Shown here piece by piece: positions 7,419-15,550 of a stretch of 64,000 bases of DNA. Positions within the stretch are counted from its first letter, which is position 1, and every line of letters starts with the position of its first letter. The notes beneath the pieces are model-generated. The model made no database searches and was not told the DNA's origin. It was given only the letters and a program-made list of their open reading frames with translations. Position numbers and translations under genes: made by a program. The stretch is from Solirubrobacterales bacterium (GTDB lineage Bacteria; Actinomycetota; Thermoleophilia; Solirubrobacterales; 70-9), in contig JAOPZF010000120.1 of the NCBI GenBank assembly GCA_025964255.1, forward strand, positions 1 to 64,000. The letters run 5' to 3'.

Positions 7419-9410
7419 CTATTCGGTGCATTTGGACGCTTCGTACTTCTTCACGTCCACTTCGAATTCCGCTTCGGTCGCGGAGAAATTCAGCGTCTTG
7501 CAGTTCGGGCTGGTGACGAAGAAGAGGAAGTTGCTCTTCGCCGGATGCGCCGCTGCGTTGATCGTCGCCAGCCCGGGATTGGAGATCGGGCCTGGCGGAA
7601 GCCCAGCGTGGTTGCGGGTGTTGTAGGGCGATTCGCTTTCCAGTTCCGACTGGGTCAGCGGCTTGGTGTAGTTACCGGTGGCGAAGCGGACCGTCGCGTC
7701 GCTGCCGAGCGTCATCCCTTCGCGCAGCCGGTTGTAGATCACCGATGCGACCTGCTTGCGCTGGCCCGCGACTCCGGACTCGTGTTCGATGATCGAGGCG
7801 ATCGTCAGCACGTCATAGATCGTCAGGTTTTTCGAGTTCGCGTACTTCATGTTCACGTGCTTGATCTTGCGCCGGAAGTCTTCGAGCTGCAACTGGACCA
7901 GGTTCTTCACCGGCTCGTGTCGCTTCATTTCCCACGTGTCGGGGAAGAGGAACCCTTCGAGGTTCTTCGCCTTCTTGCCGCCGTACTTGGCCGGGTTGAG
8001 GTACTTCGATTTGACCGTCGCCTTCATGTAGTTGCCCTTGAGGCCGTCTTCCCTGGCGAGCTGCGCGGCCTGCTTGCGGGTATAGCCCTCGGGGATCGTC
8101 ACCGTGACGATGCCCGGCTTGGCGGCCTGTTTGGGTTCTTCGGTGAGCTCGTCGATCGCGTCGCCGTAGCTCATCCCTTCCTTCATCGTGAATTTGCCGG
8201 CGAAGAGGTCGGAGCGCTTCCCGGCGATCGTCACGCGGGCCTGGAAGAGGGTCGAGCCGGAGACGACGAAACCGTCGGAGATGACGCCCTTCTTTTCCAG
8301 CAGGGTGCCGACTTCGCCGACGCTCGAGCCCTTCGGGATGTCGACGACGACTTTGCCGTGCCCTTCGCCGACGAAGGGCTGGAAGAGCGAGTTGAGGAAG
8401 ACCAGGATGAGGATCAGGACGACGGTCGCGAGGATCCGGAACGGGTGGCGCAGCAGCGCGCCGAGGAACCCGCCGCGACGATTGCCGCCCTCGCCATGGC
8501 GGCGGCCGGTACGCGCGGCGCCGGCCATGTTCGGGTCGCCCTCGTCGTGGAAGTCCTCGTCCTCGTCGAAGCCCCAGTCGTCGCGCGGTGGCGGCGGCTC
8601 CCAGTCCCCCGCCCCGGTCCGCTCGACCGGCACAGGCAACGGCACCTGCTCGCGGCGCGGCTGGTTGGGATCGAGCTGCGGCGTTTCGGCCGTGCCCGGA
8701 CCGGGATCGGCCTGCGGCGATTCAGCCGCCTGCGCGTGCGGCGCTTCCGTCTCCGGCGGGATCGGCTCAGGGAGAGCCTGTTCCGCGGTCGGAGGAGGGG
8801 CGGCGGGGGCTTCGGCCGTGGAAGGGTCGGGCTGCTGCGGCGCGGCTTGTTCTCCCGTGGGCGGGGCGGCAGGCTGTTCGGTGGTCGGGGGACCCGCGTC
8901 CACGGGCTGTTCCCCCGTCCGTGGGACTGCGGCTGCGGGTTGTTCAGACGTCGGCGGCGCTGGCGGCGGCGCGGGCGTTTCGCCGGTCGGCGGACCGGCG
9001 GGAGCATCGCTCGCTGCATTCGCCGCCGCCGCTCCACCGGCCGCTGCCGCGCTCGCGGAGGCGGCGCGTTTTGCTTTCCGTCGTCCCAGAAGTCGTTTCC
9101 GTCCCCGCTCGGCAGGGGCACTGCTCTGTGGCTCACCACCCGGCTCTGGGACCGGGAGCGGCGGCGGGGTCACGGGCTCGGCGGGCTCGTCCCAGAACTC
9201 CTGCTCCGGGGTCCGCGGCCGGGTAGGAGGCGGTGGCTCTTTCGGCGGGGGTGGCGGCGCGGCGGCCTCCTTCTGCTTGCGCTTGGACGCCTTGCCCGCC
9301 CGCTTCGCTGCGCGTTCGCGCCGGCGCTGCTCCCGCTCGACCGCGTCGTGGTCGTTCGGGTCGATGAACGGGTCGCCGCCCGGGTATTCCGAGCCGTGTT
9401 CGTCGCTCAT
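7419..9410 (-). CDS. mltG: Endolytic murein transglycosylase MltG with a long Pro/Ala/Glu-rich cytoplasmic arm
   Basis: Inner-membrane lytic transglycosylase that cuts nascent peptidoglycan glycans. At 663 aa it is about twice the E. coli length. Residues 1 to about 320 are a low-complexity arm rich in Pro, Ala, Glu and Gln with repeated APPTGEQ-like units. A single transmembrane helix (ILATVVLILILVFLN) follows at about 320-340, then the extracytoplasmic YceG domain. The catalytic Glu lies in IASIIEHESG near residue 542, followed by VIYNRL and GSDATVRFA. Long disordered N-terminal arms are known in actinobacterial MltG proteins. The start overlaps the ruvX stop by 4 bases. Confidence 0.94.
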   Translation of the reverse strand: MSDEHGSEYPGGDPFIDPNDHDAVEREQRRRERAAKRAGKASKRKQKEAAAPPPPPKEPPPPTRPRTPEQEFWDEPAEPVTPPPLPVPEPGGEPQSSAPAERGRKRLLGRRKAKRAASASAAAAGGAAAANAASDAPAGPPTGETPAPPPAPPTSEQPAAAVPRTGEQPVDAGPPTTEQPAAPPTGEQAAPQQPDPSTAEAPAAPPPTAEQALPEPIPPETEAPHAQAAESPQADPGPGTAETPQLDPNQPRREQVPLPVPVERTGAGDWEPPPPRDDWGFDEDEDFHDEGDPNMAGAARTGRRHGEGGNRRGGFLGALLRHPFRILATVVLILILVFLNSLFQPFVGEGHGKVVVDIPKGSSVGEVGTLLEKKGVISDGFVVSGSTLFQARVTIAGKRSDLFAGKFTMKEGMSYGDAIDELTEEPKQAAKPGIVTVTIPEGYTRKQAAQLAREDGLKGNYMKATVKSKYLNPAKYGGKKAKNLEGFLFPDTWEMKRHEPVKNLVQLQLEDFRRKIKHVNMKYANSKNLTIYDVLTIASIIEHESGVAGQRKQVASVIYNRLREGMTLGSDATVRFATGNYTKPLTQSELESESPYNTRNHAGLPPGPISNPGLATINAAAHPAKSNFLFFVTSPNCKTLNFSATEAEFEVDVKKYEASKCTE

Positions 9411-9802
9411 GCTTCGCCTTTCCGCGCCAGGCTCATCAGGTAGGCCTCGAGTAGGTGCGCCGCCGCGATCGAGTCACGCGAGGCGCCCGCGCCTTCGCGC
9501 CGGCTGACGTCGGCCATGCGGCTGGTCAGTCGCTCGTCGTAGGTGTCGACCGGAATCTCGATCACTTCACCGAGCTCGGCGACGAACGCGCGCGCCAGCG
9601 CCGCCTGGGTCCCCTCCTCGCCGCTGAGGTGGACCGGCAGGCCGACGACGACGCGTTCGACCTCGCGCTCGCGAACGAGCGCCGCGACGGCGTCGGCCTC
9701 GGGCGGCTCGATCACCGGCAGGGGCGTGCAGAGGGTTCCGGTCGGATCACAGATCGCGGCGCCGATCCGGACGGTGCCGTGGTCAAGGGCGAGCACTCGC
9801 AA
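9407..9802 (-). CDS. ruvX: YqgF/RuvX family Holliday-junction resolvase-like protein
   Basis: Small RNase H-fold protein (131 aa) of the YqgF family, implicated in pre-16S rRNA 5' end processing. Motifs seen are the first acidic strand ALDHGTVRIG, VVGLPVHLSGEEG, the DERLTSRMAD region, and the C-terminal DSIAAAHLLEAYL with the last acidic residue. It lies 3 bases after alaS, the widespread alaS-ruvX-mltG order. Confidence 0.93.
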   Translation of the reverse strand: MRVLALDHGTVRIGAAICDPTGTLCTPLPVIEPPEADAVAALVREREVERVVVGLPVHLSGEEGTQAALARAFVAELGEVIEIPVDTYDERLTSRMADVSRREGAGASRDSIAAAHLLEAYLMSLARKGEA

Positions 9803-9805
9803 GCC

Positions 9806-12424
9806 TTACCCCAATTTCTCCTCGATCAAAGCCCGCGCCGCCCCCAGCGCGTCGTCGATCTTCGCCGGCTCGCGGCCGCCTGCCTGAGCCATGTCGTCGC
9901 GGCCGCCCCCGCCCCCGCCGACGACGCTCGCCGCGGTACGCACCAGCTCCGCCGCCGAGAGTCCCTTGGCGATCGCCCCGGGCGTCGCCAGCGTCACCAG
10001 CGCGACTTTGTCCTTGCCGCCGCCGGCCAGCACCTGGACGACGTCGCCGCCGAGCGTGGACTGGATCCGGTTGGCGACGTCGAGCAGCGACTTCTGGTCG
10101 GTGAGCTCGGTGGCGGCGACGAGCACCTGCACGCCTGCCAGTTCGTAGGCCTCGCCCGCCAGCCGTTTCGCTTCCTCGCCGAGCGCCTGGCGCTGCGCCT
10201 GCTCGCCCTGCGCGCCGGCCTCTTTCAGTCGCTCCGCCGCGCGCCGGGCGCCCGCGAGCGCGTCCTGCGGGTTGCCGAGCAGCTCGCCGGCCTCACGCAG
10301 TGCCGCGTCGCGGTCGCGGAAGAAGTCGATCCCGGCCGGGCCGGTGATCGCCTCGATGCGGCGCACGTTTGCGGCGCTCGAGCCCTCCCCGGTCACCTTG
10401 AAGATGCCGATCTCAGCGGTGTTGGCGACGTGCGTGCCGCCGCAGAGCTCGCGCGAGACGCCGTCGATCTCCACCACCCGCACCCACTCGCCGTATTTCT
10501 CACCGAACAGGGCCATCGCGCCGAGCGCTTCGGCCTCCGGGCGCTCCATTTCGAGCCAGCGGACCGGCGCGCTCGCCTTGATCCACTCGTTGACGCGGTC
10601 CTCGACGTCGCGCAGCTCCTCGGGGCTGAGCGACGCGCCGTGGGTGAAGTCGAAGCGTAGTTTGTCGGGACGGACCGCCGAGCCCGCCTGCCGGACGTGG
10701 GTGCCGAGTCGCTCCCTCAGCGCCGCGTGCAGGAGGTGGGTCGCGGTGTGGTTGCGCATGGTGGCGTGGCGCGTCTCGCGATCGACCACGGCCTCGACCT
10801 CGGCGCCCGCGGGGATCTCCTTCGCCTCGATCGCGACGACCTGGTCGCCGCCGACGCGGTAGACGTCGACCACCTCGGCCTCATCGCCGTCCCAGCGCAG
10901 CAGGCCCGAGTCGGCGACCTGGCCTCCACCCTCGGCGTAGAAGGGGCTCGTCTCCAGCTTCAGCAGCGCGCGCTCGCCCTGCGGCTCGATCGCCGCCACG
11001 CCGGTGGTCGCCCGCAGCGTTTCGTAGCCGACGAAGTTGCTCGGCGAGGTCGCCGCGGCGAATTTCTGGACCCGCTCGTGGGTGTCCTCGGAGCCGTGCG
11101 CGGTGGCGGCGCCGGTGCGGGCGCGCGTCCGCTGCTCCTCCATCAGCTCGACGAAGCCGTCGTCGTCGACCGCCAGGCCCTGCTCGGCGAGTAGCTCTTT
11201 GGTCAGGTCGTAAGGGAAGCCGTAGGTGTCGTGCAGTTTGAAGGCATCTTCCGCGTCGATCCAGGAGGTCTCGGACTCCTTCGCCTCGGCGATCAGCCGC
11301 TCCAGCAGCTGTTCGCCGCGCACCAGCGTGCGGCCGAAGCTCTCCTCCTCGTCGCCGACCCAGCGGGCGATGTTCTCTCGCTCGGCGGTCAGCCCCGGGT
11401 AGACCTCGCCCATCAGCTCGATCACGCGCTCGGCGAAGCGGCCGAGCCAGGGTGCCTCGAGGCCGAGCGTGTTGCCCTGCTGGATCGCCCGCCGCATGAT
11501 CCGGCGCAGGATGTAGCCGCGGTCCTCGTTCGAGGGGACGACGCCGTCGGCGATCAGGAAGGCGGCGCCACGCGAGTGGTCGGCGACGATCCGCATCGCC
11601 CTCGTCACCTCCGGCGACTCGTCGTAGGCGTGGCCGGAGAGCTCCTCGGCGAGCGCGATCAGCGGCCGCACGTGGTCGACGTCGTAGACCGAGGGGACGT
11701 CCTGGAGGATCGCCGCCATCCGGTCGAGGCCCATGCCGGTGTCGATGCTCCGCATCGGCAGCTCGGCGAGCGTGCCGTCCTCCTGCAGGTCGAAGGAGAT
11801 GAAGACGTGGTTCCAGAACTCGAGGAAGCGCTCGCCCTCGTCGCCGGGGCGTTCGTCGGCGGTGCCGAAGTCAAGGCCGCGGTCGATGTAGAGCTCCGAG
11901 CAAGGGCCGCACGGTCCGGTCGGCCCGCCCTGCCAGAAGTTGTCGCCGCGGCCCAGCGGGACGATCCGCTCGGCGGGGACGCCGGTCGCTTCCCAGATCT
12001 CGATCGCCTCGGTGTCGAGGCCGAGCCCGAGCTCCTCGTCGCCGGCGAAGACGGTCACCCAGATCTTCTCCGGATCCATGCCGAAGCCCTCGGTGGCGAG
12101 CTGCCAGCCCCAGGGGATCGACTCGGCCTTGAAGTAGTCCCCGAAGCTCCAGTTGCCGAGCATCTCGAAGAAGGTCATGTGGCGAGCGGTGTTGCCGACC
12201 TCCTCGATGTCGGTCGTGCGGAAGCATTTCTGCACGTCGGTGAGGCGCGGCGCGGGCGGCGTTTCCCGGCCGAGGAAATAGGGCTTGAAGGGCTGCATGC
12301 CGGCCGTCGTCAGCAACACGGTCGGGTCGAGCACGGAAGGCACGAGCGAGGCCGACGGCACGATCTTGTGCCCACGCTCCTCGAAGAACGCGAGGTACGT
12401 ATCGCGGATTTGTTGGGCCTTCAT
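9806..12424 (-). CDS. alaS: Alanyl-tRNA synthetase
   Basis: Class II aminoacyl-tRNA synthetase, 872 aa, normal length. The ATG at 12424 gives MKAQQIRDTYLAFFEERGHK, the standard N-terminus. The frame stays open upstream for 346 codons, but that part is an artefact opposite the mnmA region. Visible elements: the motif 2 region around CFRTTDIEEVGNTARHMTF, the editing-site HTATHLL near residue 558, the CGGTH zinc motif near 660, and the C-terminal DHHA1 segment GGGGGGRDDMAQAGG. It lies between mnmA (110-bp gap upstream) and ruvX (3-bp gap). Confidence 0.97.
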   Translation of the reverse strand: MKAQQIRDTYLAFFEERGHKIVPSASLVPSVLDPTVLLTTAGMQPFKPYFLGRETPPAPRLTDVQKCFRTTDIEEVGNTARHMTFFEMLGNWSFGDYFKAESIPWGWQLATEGFGMDPEKIWVTVFAGDEELGLGLDTEAIEIWEATGVPAERIVPLGRGDNFWQGGPTGPCGPCSELYIDRGLDFGTADERPGDEGERFLEFWNHVFISFDLQEDGTLAELPMRSIDTGMGLDRMAAILQDVPSVYDVDHVRPLIALAEELSGHAYDESPEVTRAMRIVADHSRGAAFLIADGVVPSNEDRGYILRRIMRRAIQQGNTLGLEAPWLGRFAERVIELMGEVYPGLTAERENIARWVGDEEESFGRTLVRGEQLLERLIAEAKESETSWIDAEDAFKLHDTYGFPYDLTKELLAEQGLAVDDDGFVELMEEQRTRARTGAATAHGSEDTHERVQKFAAATSPSNFVGYETLRATTGVAAIEPQGERALLKLETSPFYAEGGGQVADSGLLRWDGDEAEVVDVYRVGGDQVVAIEAKEIPAGAEVEAVVDRETRHATMRNHTATHLLHAALRERLGTHVRQAGSAVRPDKLRFDFTHGASLSPEELRDVEDRVNEWIKASAPVRWLEMERPEAEALGAMALFGEKYGEWVRVVEIDGVSRELCGGTHVANTAEIGIFKVTGEGSSAANVRRIEAITGPAGIDFFRDRDAALREAGELLGNPQDALAGARRAAERLKEAGAQGEQAQRQALGEEAKRLAGEAYELAGVQVLVAATELTDQKSLLDVANRIQSTLGGDVVQVLAGGGKDKVALVTLATPGAIAKGLSAAELVRTAASVVGGGGGGRDDMAQAGGREPAKIDDALGAARALIEEKLG

Positions 12425-12534
12425 GAGGGAGAGCCTACGGTTTGCTGACAGTTCGTGTATCGGATGTTGCGGGCTGGATCGTAGGCGGGCGGCGGGACGG
12501 TGCCGCGCTGGTCGGTCGGGGCGCGGGCGGCGGG

Positions 12535-14037
12535 CTAGGCGGCGGAAGTGATCGTGCCGTGGCCGACGATCGTCTCGCCGTCCATCAGCACCGCGGTCTG
12601 GCCCGGGGCGGCGGCGTCGAACGGCTCGGCGAGCTGCAGCTCGAGCGCCTTGTGGCGGCCCGGCGCGGCGGCGCCGAGCGTCGCGGGCAGCGTCGCCGAG
12701 TGGTAGCGCAGGCGGACGTTGTCGACCCGGGCGCCGTCGCGGTGGAGGACCGCGTCGCGGACACTGACGCGGCGCGTTTCGATGTCCTCGCGGGTGCCGA
12801 CCGTGACCGTGTTGGTTGCGGCGTCGGTGGCGACGACGTACCCAGGCTCGTTCAGCGAGACGCCGATGCCGCGGCGCTGGCCGACGGTGAAGTTGTGGTG
12901 GCCGCGATGACGGCCGAGATTGCGTCCCGCACGATCGACGACGGCACCCTCGCGGTCGACGAGGTTGCCGTGGCGCCGCAGGAAGCCCTGCTTGCCCTGG
13001 CCGGCGAGGAAGCAGAGGTCCTGCGACTCGGGCTTCTTCGCCACCGCGAGCCCGTGTCGCGTCGCCACCGCGCGCACTTCGTCCTTGGTCATGTCGGTGA
13101 GCGGGAAGCCCAGCCTCCCGAGCAGTTCCGGCGGCAACGCGGCGAGCATGTAGCTCTGATCCTTGGCCGCGTCGACACCGGCCGCGAGCAGCGGCCCTTG
13201 CTCGTCCTCGACGATCCGCGCGTAGTGCCCGGTGAGCAGCCGTGTCGCCCCCAACCGCTCCGCCAGGTCGAGCATCGCCGCGAGCCGCACTTCGCCGTTG
13301 CAGAGGATGCACGGGTTCGGCGTCTGCCCTTCGGCGTAGCCGGTGACGAACCGATCGACGACGCGTCGCCGGAAGTCGGCCTCGAGGTCGAGGGTGAAGT
13401 GCGGGATGTCGAGTGAGTGCGCCACCGCCCGTGCCCCCAGCACCGCCTCCGGCGAGCAGCAAGCCTTGGTCCCGTCGGTCTCGGGATCGGCCCAGAGCTT
13501 CACCGTGATCGCGATGACCTCGACGCCGCGCTCGCGTTCCAGGAGAGCCGCCACGGCCGAGTCGACGCCGCCGGAGACGGCCACGGCGACGCGCTCGGGT
13601 CCCAGATCAAGCGTGCCGTCTGCATTTGGGGGCGGTATGCGCCCCGAAACGCAGACGCTCGGGTCCAGCGGCAGGTTTGACGCCGCCGCGGCGCTCAGTG
13701 CGCGATGGAGCGCATCGGTCGCGAGTTGGGCGGCGTGCCGCTTGGACGAGACGAGGCCGTCTAGGAGGGCTTCGGTGTCGTCGATCGACGTCGCGGCCGC
13801 CTCAAGGACGGTGGCGCCCTCGATGGTCTCGGCCAGGGCCGCCGTGGCGGCGCGAGTGGCGCCACAGCCCTCGGTGTCGAAGGTGACCGAGGCGATCCGG
13901 CCGCCGCTCACGGTGAGGGAGAGACGGGAGACGTCGCCGCAGGCCGCGCCTCCGGCTGCACCGGTGAAGGCGTCGTCGGGCACCGGGCCGCGATGCGACT
14001 CATCGTGAAGGAAGTGGTCGAAGAGCTCCCGATCCAT
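12535..14037 (-). CDS. mnmA: IscU/NifU-like domain fused to tRNA 2-thiouridylase MnmA
   Basis: A 500-aa protein. Residues 1 to about 125 resemble an Fe-S scaffold (IscU/NifU N-domain): GAACGDVSRL with the first Cys near 34 and TEGCGATRAAT with the second near 58. Where IscU has its third Cys (an RxxC-A-L context near 100-104), this protein reads SKRHAAQL, so that ligand is absent. The rest is MnmA: the ATP loop SGGVDSAVAAL, catalytic NPCILCN near 243, GHYARI, KDQSYML and the second catalytic Cys in SQDLCF near 341. MnmA thiolates U34 of Lys/Glu/Gln tRNAs. The fused domain may accept sulfur or a cluster, which is inference. ATG 14037 is chosen because it starts the IscU-like domain; the frame is open further upstream inside the next gene. 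Confidence 0.9.
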   Translation of the reverse strand: MDRELFDHFLHDESHRGPVPDDAFTGAAGGAACGDVSRLSLTVSGGRIASVTFDTEGCGATRAATAALAETIEGATVLEAAATSIDDTEALLDGLVSSKRHAAQLATDALHRALSAAAASNLPLDPSVCVSGRIPPPNADGTLDLGPERVAVAVSGGVDSAVAALLERERGVEVIAITVKLWADPETDGTKACCSPEAVLGARAVAHSLDIPHFTLDLEADFRRRVVDRFVTGYAEGQTPNPCILCNGEVRLAAMLDLAERLGATRLLTGHYARIVEDEQGPLLAAGVDAAKDQSYMLAALPPELLGRLGFPLTDMTKDEVRAVATRHGLAVAKKPESQDLCFLAGQGKQGFLRRHGNLVDREGAVVDRAGRNLGRHRGHHNFTVGQRRGIGVSLNEPGYVVATDAATNTVTVGTREDIETRRVSVRDAVLHRDGARVDNVRLRYHSATLPATLGAAAPGRHKALELQLAEPFDAAAPGQTAVLMDGETIVGHGTITSAA

Positions 14038-15007
14038 TGGGTGAAGGGTACGGAGTGAGGATGCGCCGCAGGTCGGAGGCGACTTCTTGGGGCGTATCGC
14101 GGATGTGATCCCAGGTGATGCGGGCGATGGTGAAGCCTTCGGCGGTGAGGATCCGGTCGCCTTCGCGGTCGTCGTGGAAGGCCTTGGTCGTCTTGTGGGC
14201 GGCTCCTCCGTCGAGCTCGATCGCCACCCGCCGGTCTTCCCATAGACAGTCGATCTCATAGAAGCGACCGCGAACGGCAAGGTGGGCGTTCATCCGCGGC
14301 CGCGGGAGCCCGAAGCGATCGATCAGAGCCAGAAATGCCTCCTCGAGATCGTTGCGCGTGATCCCGACCGGCAGCTCCTTGCGCTCCGCCAGCCGGGCCA
14401 GCACAAGAGACCCCTTGCGCCCCGGATAACGCTCCAGCAGATGAGGCACCGAGAGTCGGCCGCGGAAGCCCCGGAACTCCATCTCGTTCCAGGCTCGCTC
14501 GACTTCCCGCTCCGAGCGGGTCGCCGCGAGGTCGAACATCGTCCGCGGCACCGACGTCACCGGTATCCCCCGCACCCGCACCACTTCATCCCTGAGCAGA
14601 GTTCCACGGTGAGCGACGATCCCTTTCTTGGTCTTCTTCGACCCCGGGCAGGTCACTTCGGGTTCGATGCGACTCCGGGGGTGCAGCCCCCATAACTGCC
14701 CCGCCGAGCGATGGCTAAGCACCGCGTGCGGTCCCTGGGCCAGCACCGCCGCCATCCAGCGCGACTCGACCGTCGTCGCTCGATGTCCCACGGCGTAGAC
14801 ACCTCGATGCAGACGGTTGAGGCCACCGCGCGCGATCCGCGTCTTGATCATTTTCTCGGACAAGCCCAGCTCCTGGAGCTGCCACCGTCCCACCACCCCG
14901 TGCTGCCGGCCCGCCAGCCACGCGACCTTCCGGTCAAGGGTCTCCGTGTTTAGTTCTGGTCCCTGAGGGACCAAAAGTCGACGGGCGTCTTGGCGGGGAC
15001 ATGCCAT
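14000..15007 (-). CDS. DUF559-type protein with AbiEi-like N-terminal winged helix
   Basis: About 335 aa. The N-terminal part (LAGRQHGVVGRWQLQELGLS...RLHRGVYAVGH) matches the AbiEi-type antitoxin winged-helix domain. The C-terminal part (YEIDCLWEDRRVAIELDGGAAHKTTKAFHDDREGDRIL, abbreviated here as the VAIELDGG and DREGDR motifs) is the DUF559 / very-short-patch-repair endonuclease-like fold, with the Glu-x-Asp core of that nuclease superfamily. No toxin partner is adjacent. Similar genes are often multicopy in this bacterial group. The 3' end overlaps mnmA by 38 bases. The start is uncertain: ATG 15007 is used, a TTG at 15106 is possible, and a palindrome at 14957-14973 inside the early coding region may mean the real start is further in. 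Confidence 0.7.
   Translation of the reverse strand: MACPRQDARRLLVPQGPELNTETLDRKVAWLAGRQHGVVGRWQLQELGLSEKMIKTRIARGGLNRLHRGVYAVGHRATTVESRWMAAVLAQGPHAVLSHRSAGQLWGLHPRSRIEPEVTCPGSKKTKKGIVAHRGTLLRDEVVRVRGIPVTSVPRTMFDLAATRSEREVERAWNEMEFRGFRGRLSVPHLLERYPGRKGSLVLARLAERKELPVGITRNDLEEAFLALIDRFGLPRPRMNAHLAVRGRFYEIDCLWEDRRVAIELDGGAAHKTTKAFHDDREGDRILTAEGFTIARITWDHIRDTPQEVASDLRRILTPYPSPNGSGALRPLPSR
14957..14973. repeat. Perfect inverted repeat at the 5' end of the DUF559 gene
   Basis: TGGTCCC-TGA-GGGACCA, 7-bp arms with a 3-nt spacer. Either an operator or a small hairpin; if the gene really starts downstream of it, it lies in the 5' untranslated region. Confidence 0.5.
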
Positions 15008-15029
15008 GACGCCGATGCTGCCGGGGAAA

Positions 15030-15048
15030 TGCGCACGGGTGGTGCGCA
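15030..15048. promoter_or_regulatory. Inverted repeat upstream of the DUF559 gene, possible operator
   Basis: TGCGCAC-GGGTG-GTGCGCA, 7-bp perfect arms with flanking AAA / CTT, 23-41 bases upstream of the ATG at 15007. Could be a regulator site; no experimental or comparative support available here. Confidence 0.35.
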
Positions 15049-15151
15049 CTTTGTAAGAAAAGGGGCACCAGCCCGCCGGTACCGCCTCTAGCTTTGATCC
15101 CTTCAAAAGAAGGTGGGTGCCTACTCAGAATCCCAAGGGGTCCCAAGAAAT

Positions 15152-15165
15152 CGGCTCCCGAGCCG
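15152..15165 (-). terminator. Probable terminator of the hisS-aspS operon
   Basis: CGGCTC-CC-GAGCCG hairpin flanked by AAAT on one side and TTT on the other, about 90 bases past the last gene of the operon. On the minus strand it is followed by ATTTCTTG. Confidence 0.45.
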
Positions 15166-15252
15166 TTTGTGTTGGGTCAAACGGTGAGGCGGCTCTCGTA
15201 CGGGCTCGAGCCTTCGCAAACCGTAGCACCGGAGGACCGCTGCGAAGCAGTC

Positions 15253-15549
15253 TCAGTAGTCGGGGACATCAAGGTTGCTGAGATGCATCTCAGCCTCGCT
15301 CCAGCGATCACCGGGGACGCAGAGGGAGATGTCACCGTGGCCGTAGCGGTCGAGGGGCCAGTCGGCGGTCAGCACGGCTTCGATGCCGGCCTCGGTCAGG
15401 GCCTGGTGCCATGCGCGCGCGGTCCGCACGTCGGCGAAGTCCCGGACGACCTCCCAGCGCTCGTAGAGCGGATCATCGACGTAGACCGGAGTCTGGCCGG
15501 GCCCGCGCCCAGCGGTCCATCTGCGGGGTAACCAGTCCCGCAGCGCCAT
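15253..15549 (-). CDS. Small DUF2007-like hypothetical protein
   Basis: 98 aa, no signal peptide or membrane helix. The core (VRDFADVRTARAWHQALTEAG then IEAVLTADWP and ISLCVPGD) resembles DUF2007 putative signal-transducing proteins, in which a helix is followed by short strands in a ferredoxin-like arrangement. It starts 1 base after the aspS stop, so it is the last cistron of the hisS-aspS operon. The function is unknown. Confidence 0.65.
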   Translation of the reverse strand: MALRDWLPRRWTAGRGPGQTPVYVDDPLYERWEVVRDFADVRTARAWHQALTEAGIEAVLTADWPLDRYGHGDISLCVPGDRWSEAEMHLSNLDVPDY

Positions 15550-15550
15550 C

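Noticed and set aside
12425-13462. 346-codon upstream extension of the alaS frame
   Set aside because: It is Arg/Pro/Gly-rich, lies opposite and within the mnmA region in another frame, and the standard AlaS N-terminus starts exactly at ATG 12424.
14038-14280. 81-codon N-terminal extension of the mnmA fusion
   Set aside because: It overlaps the DUF559 gene in another frame and has no domain similarity; the IscU-like domain begins at ATG 14037.
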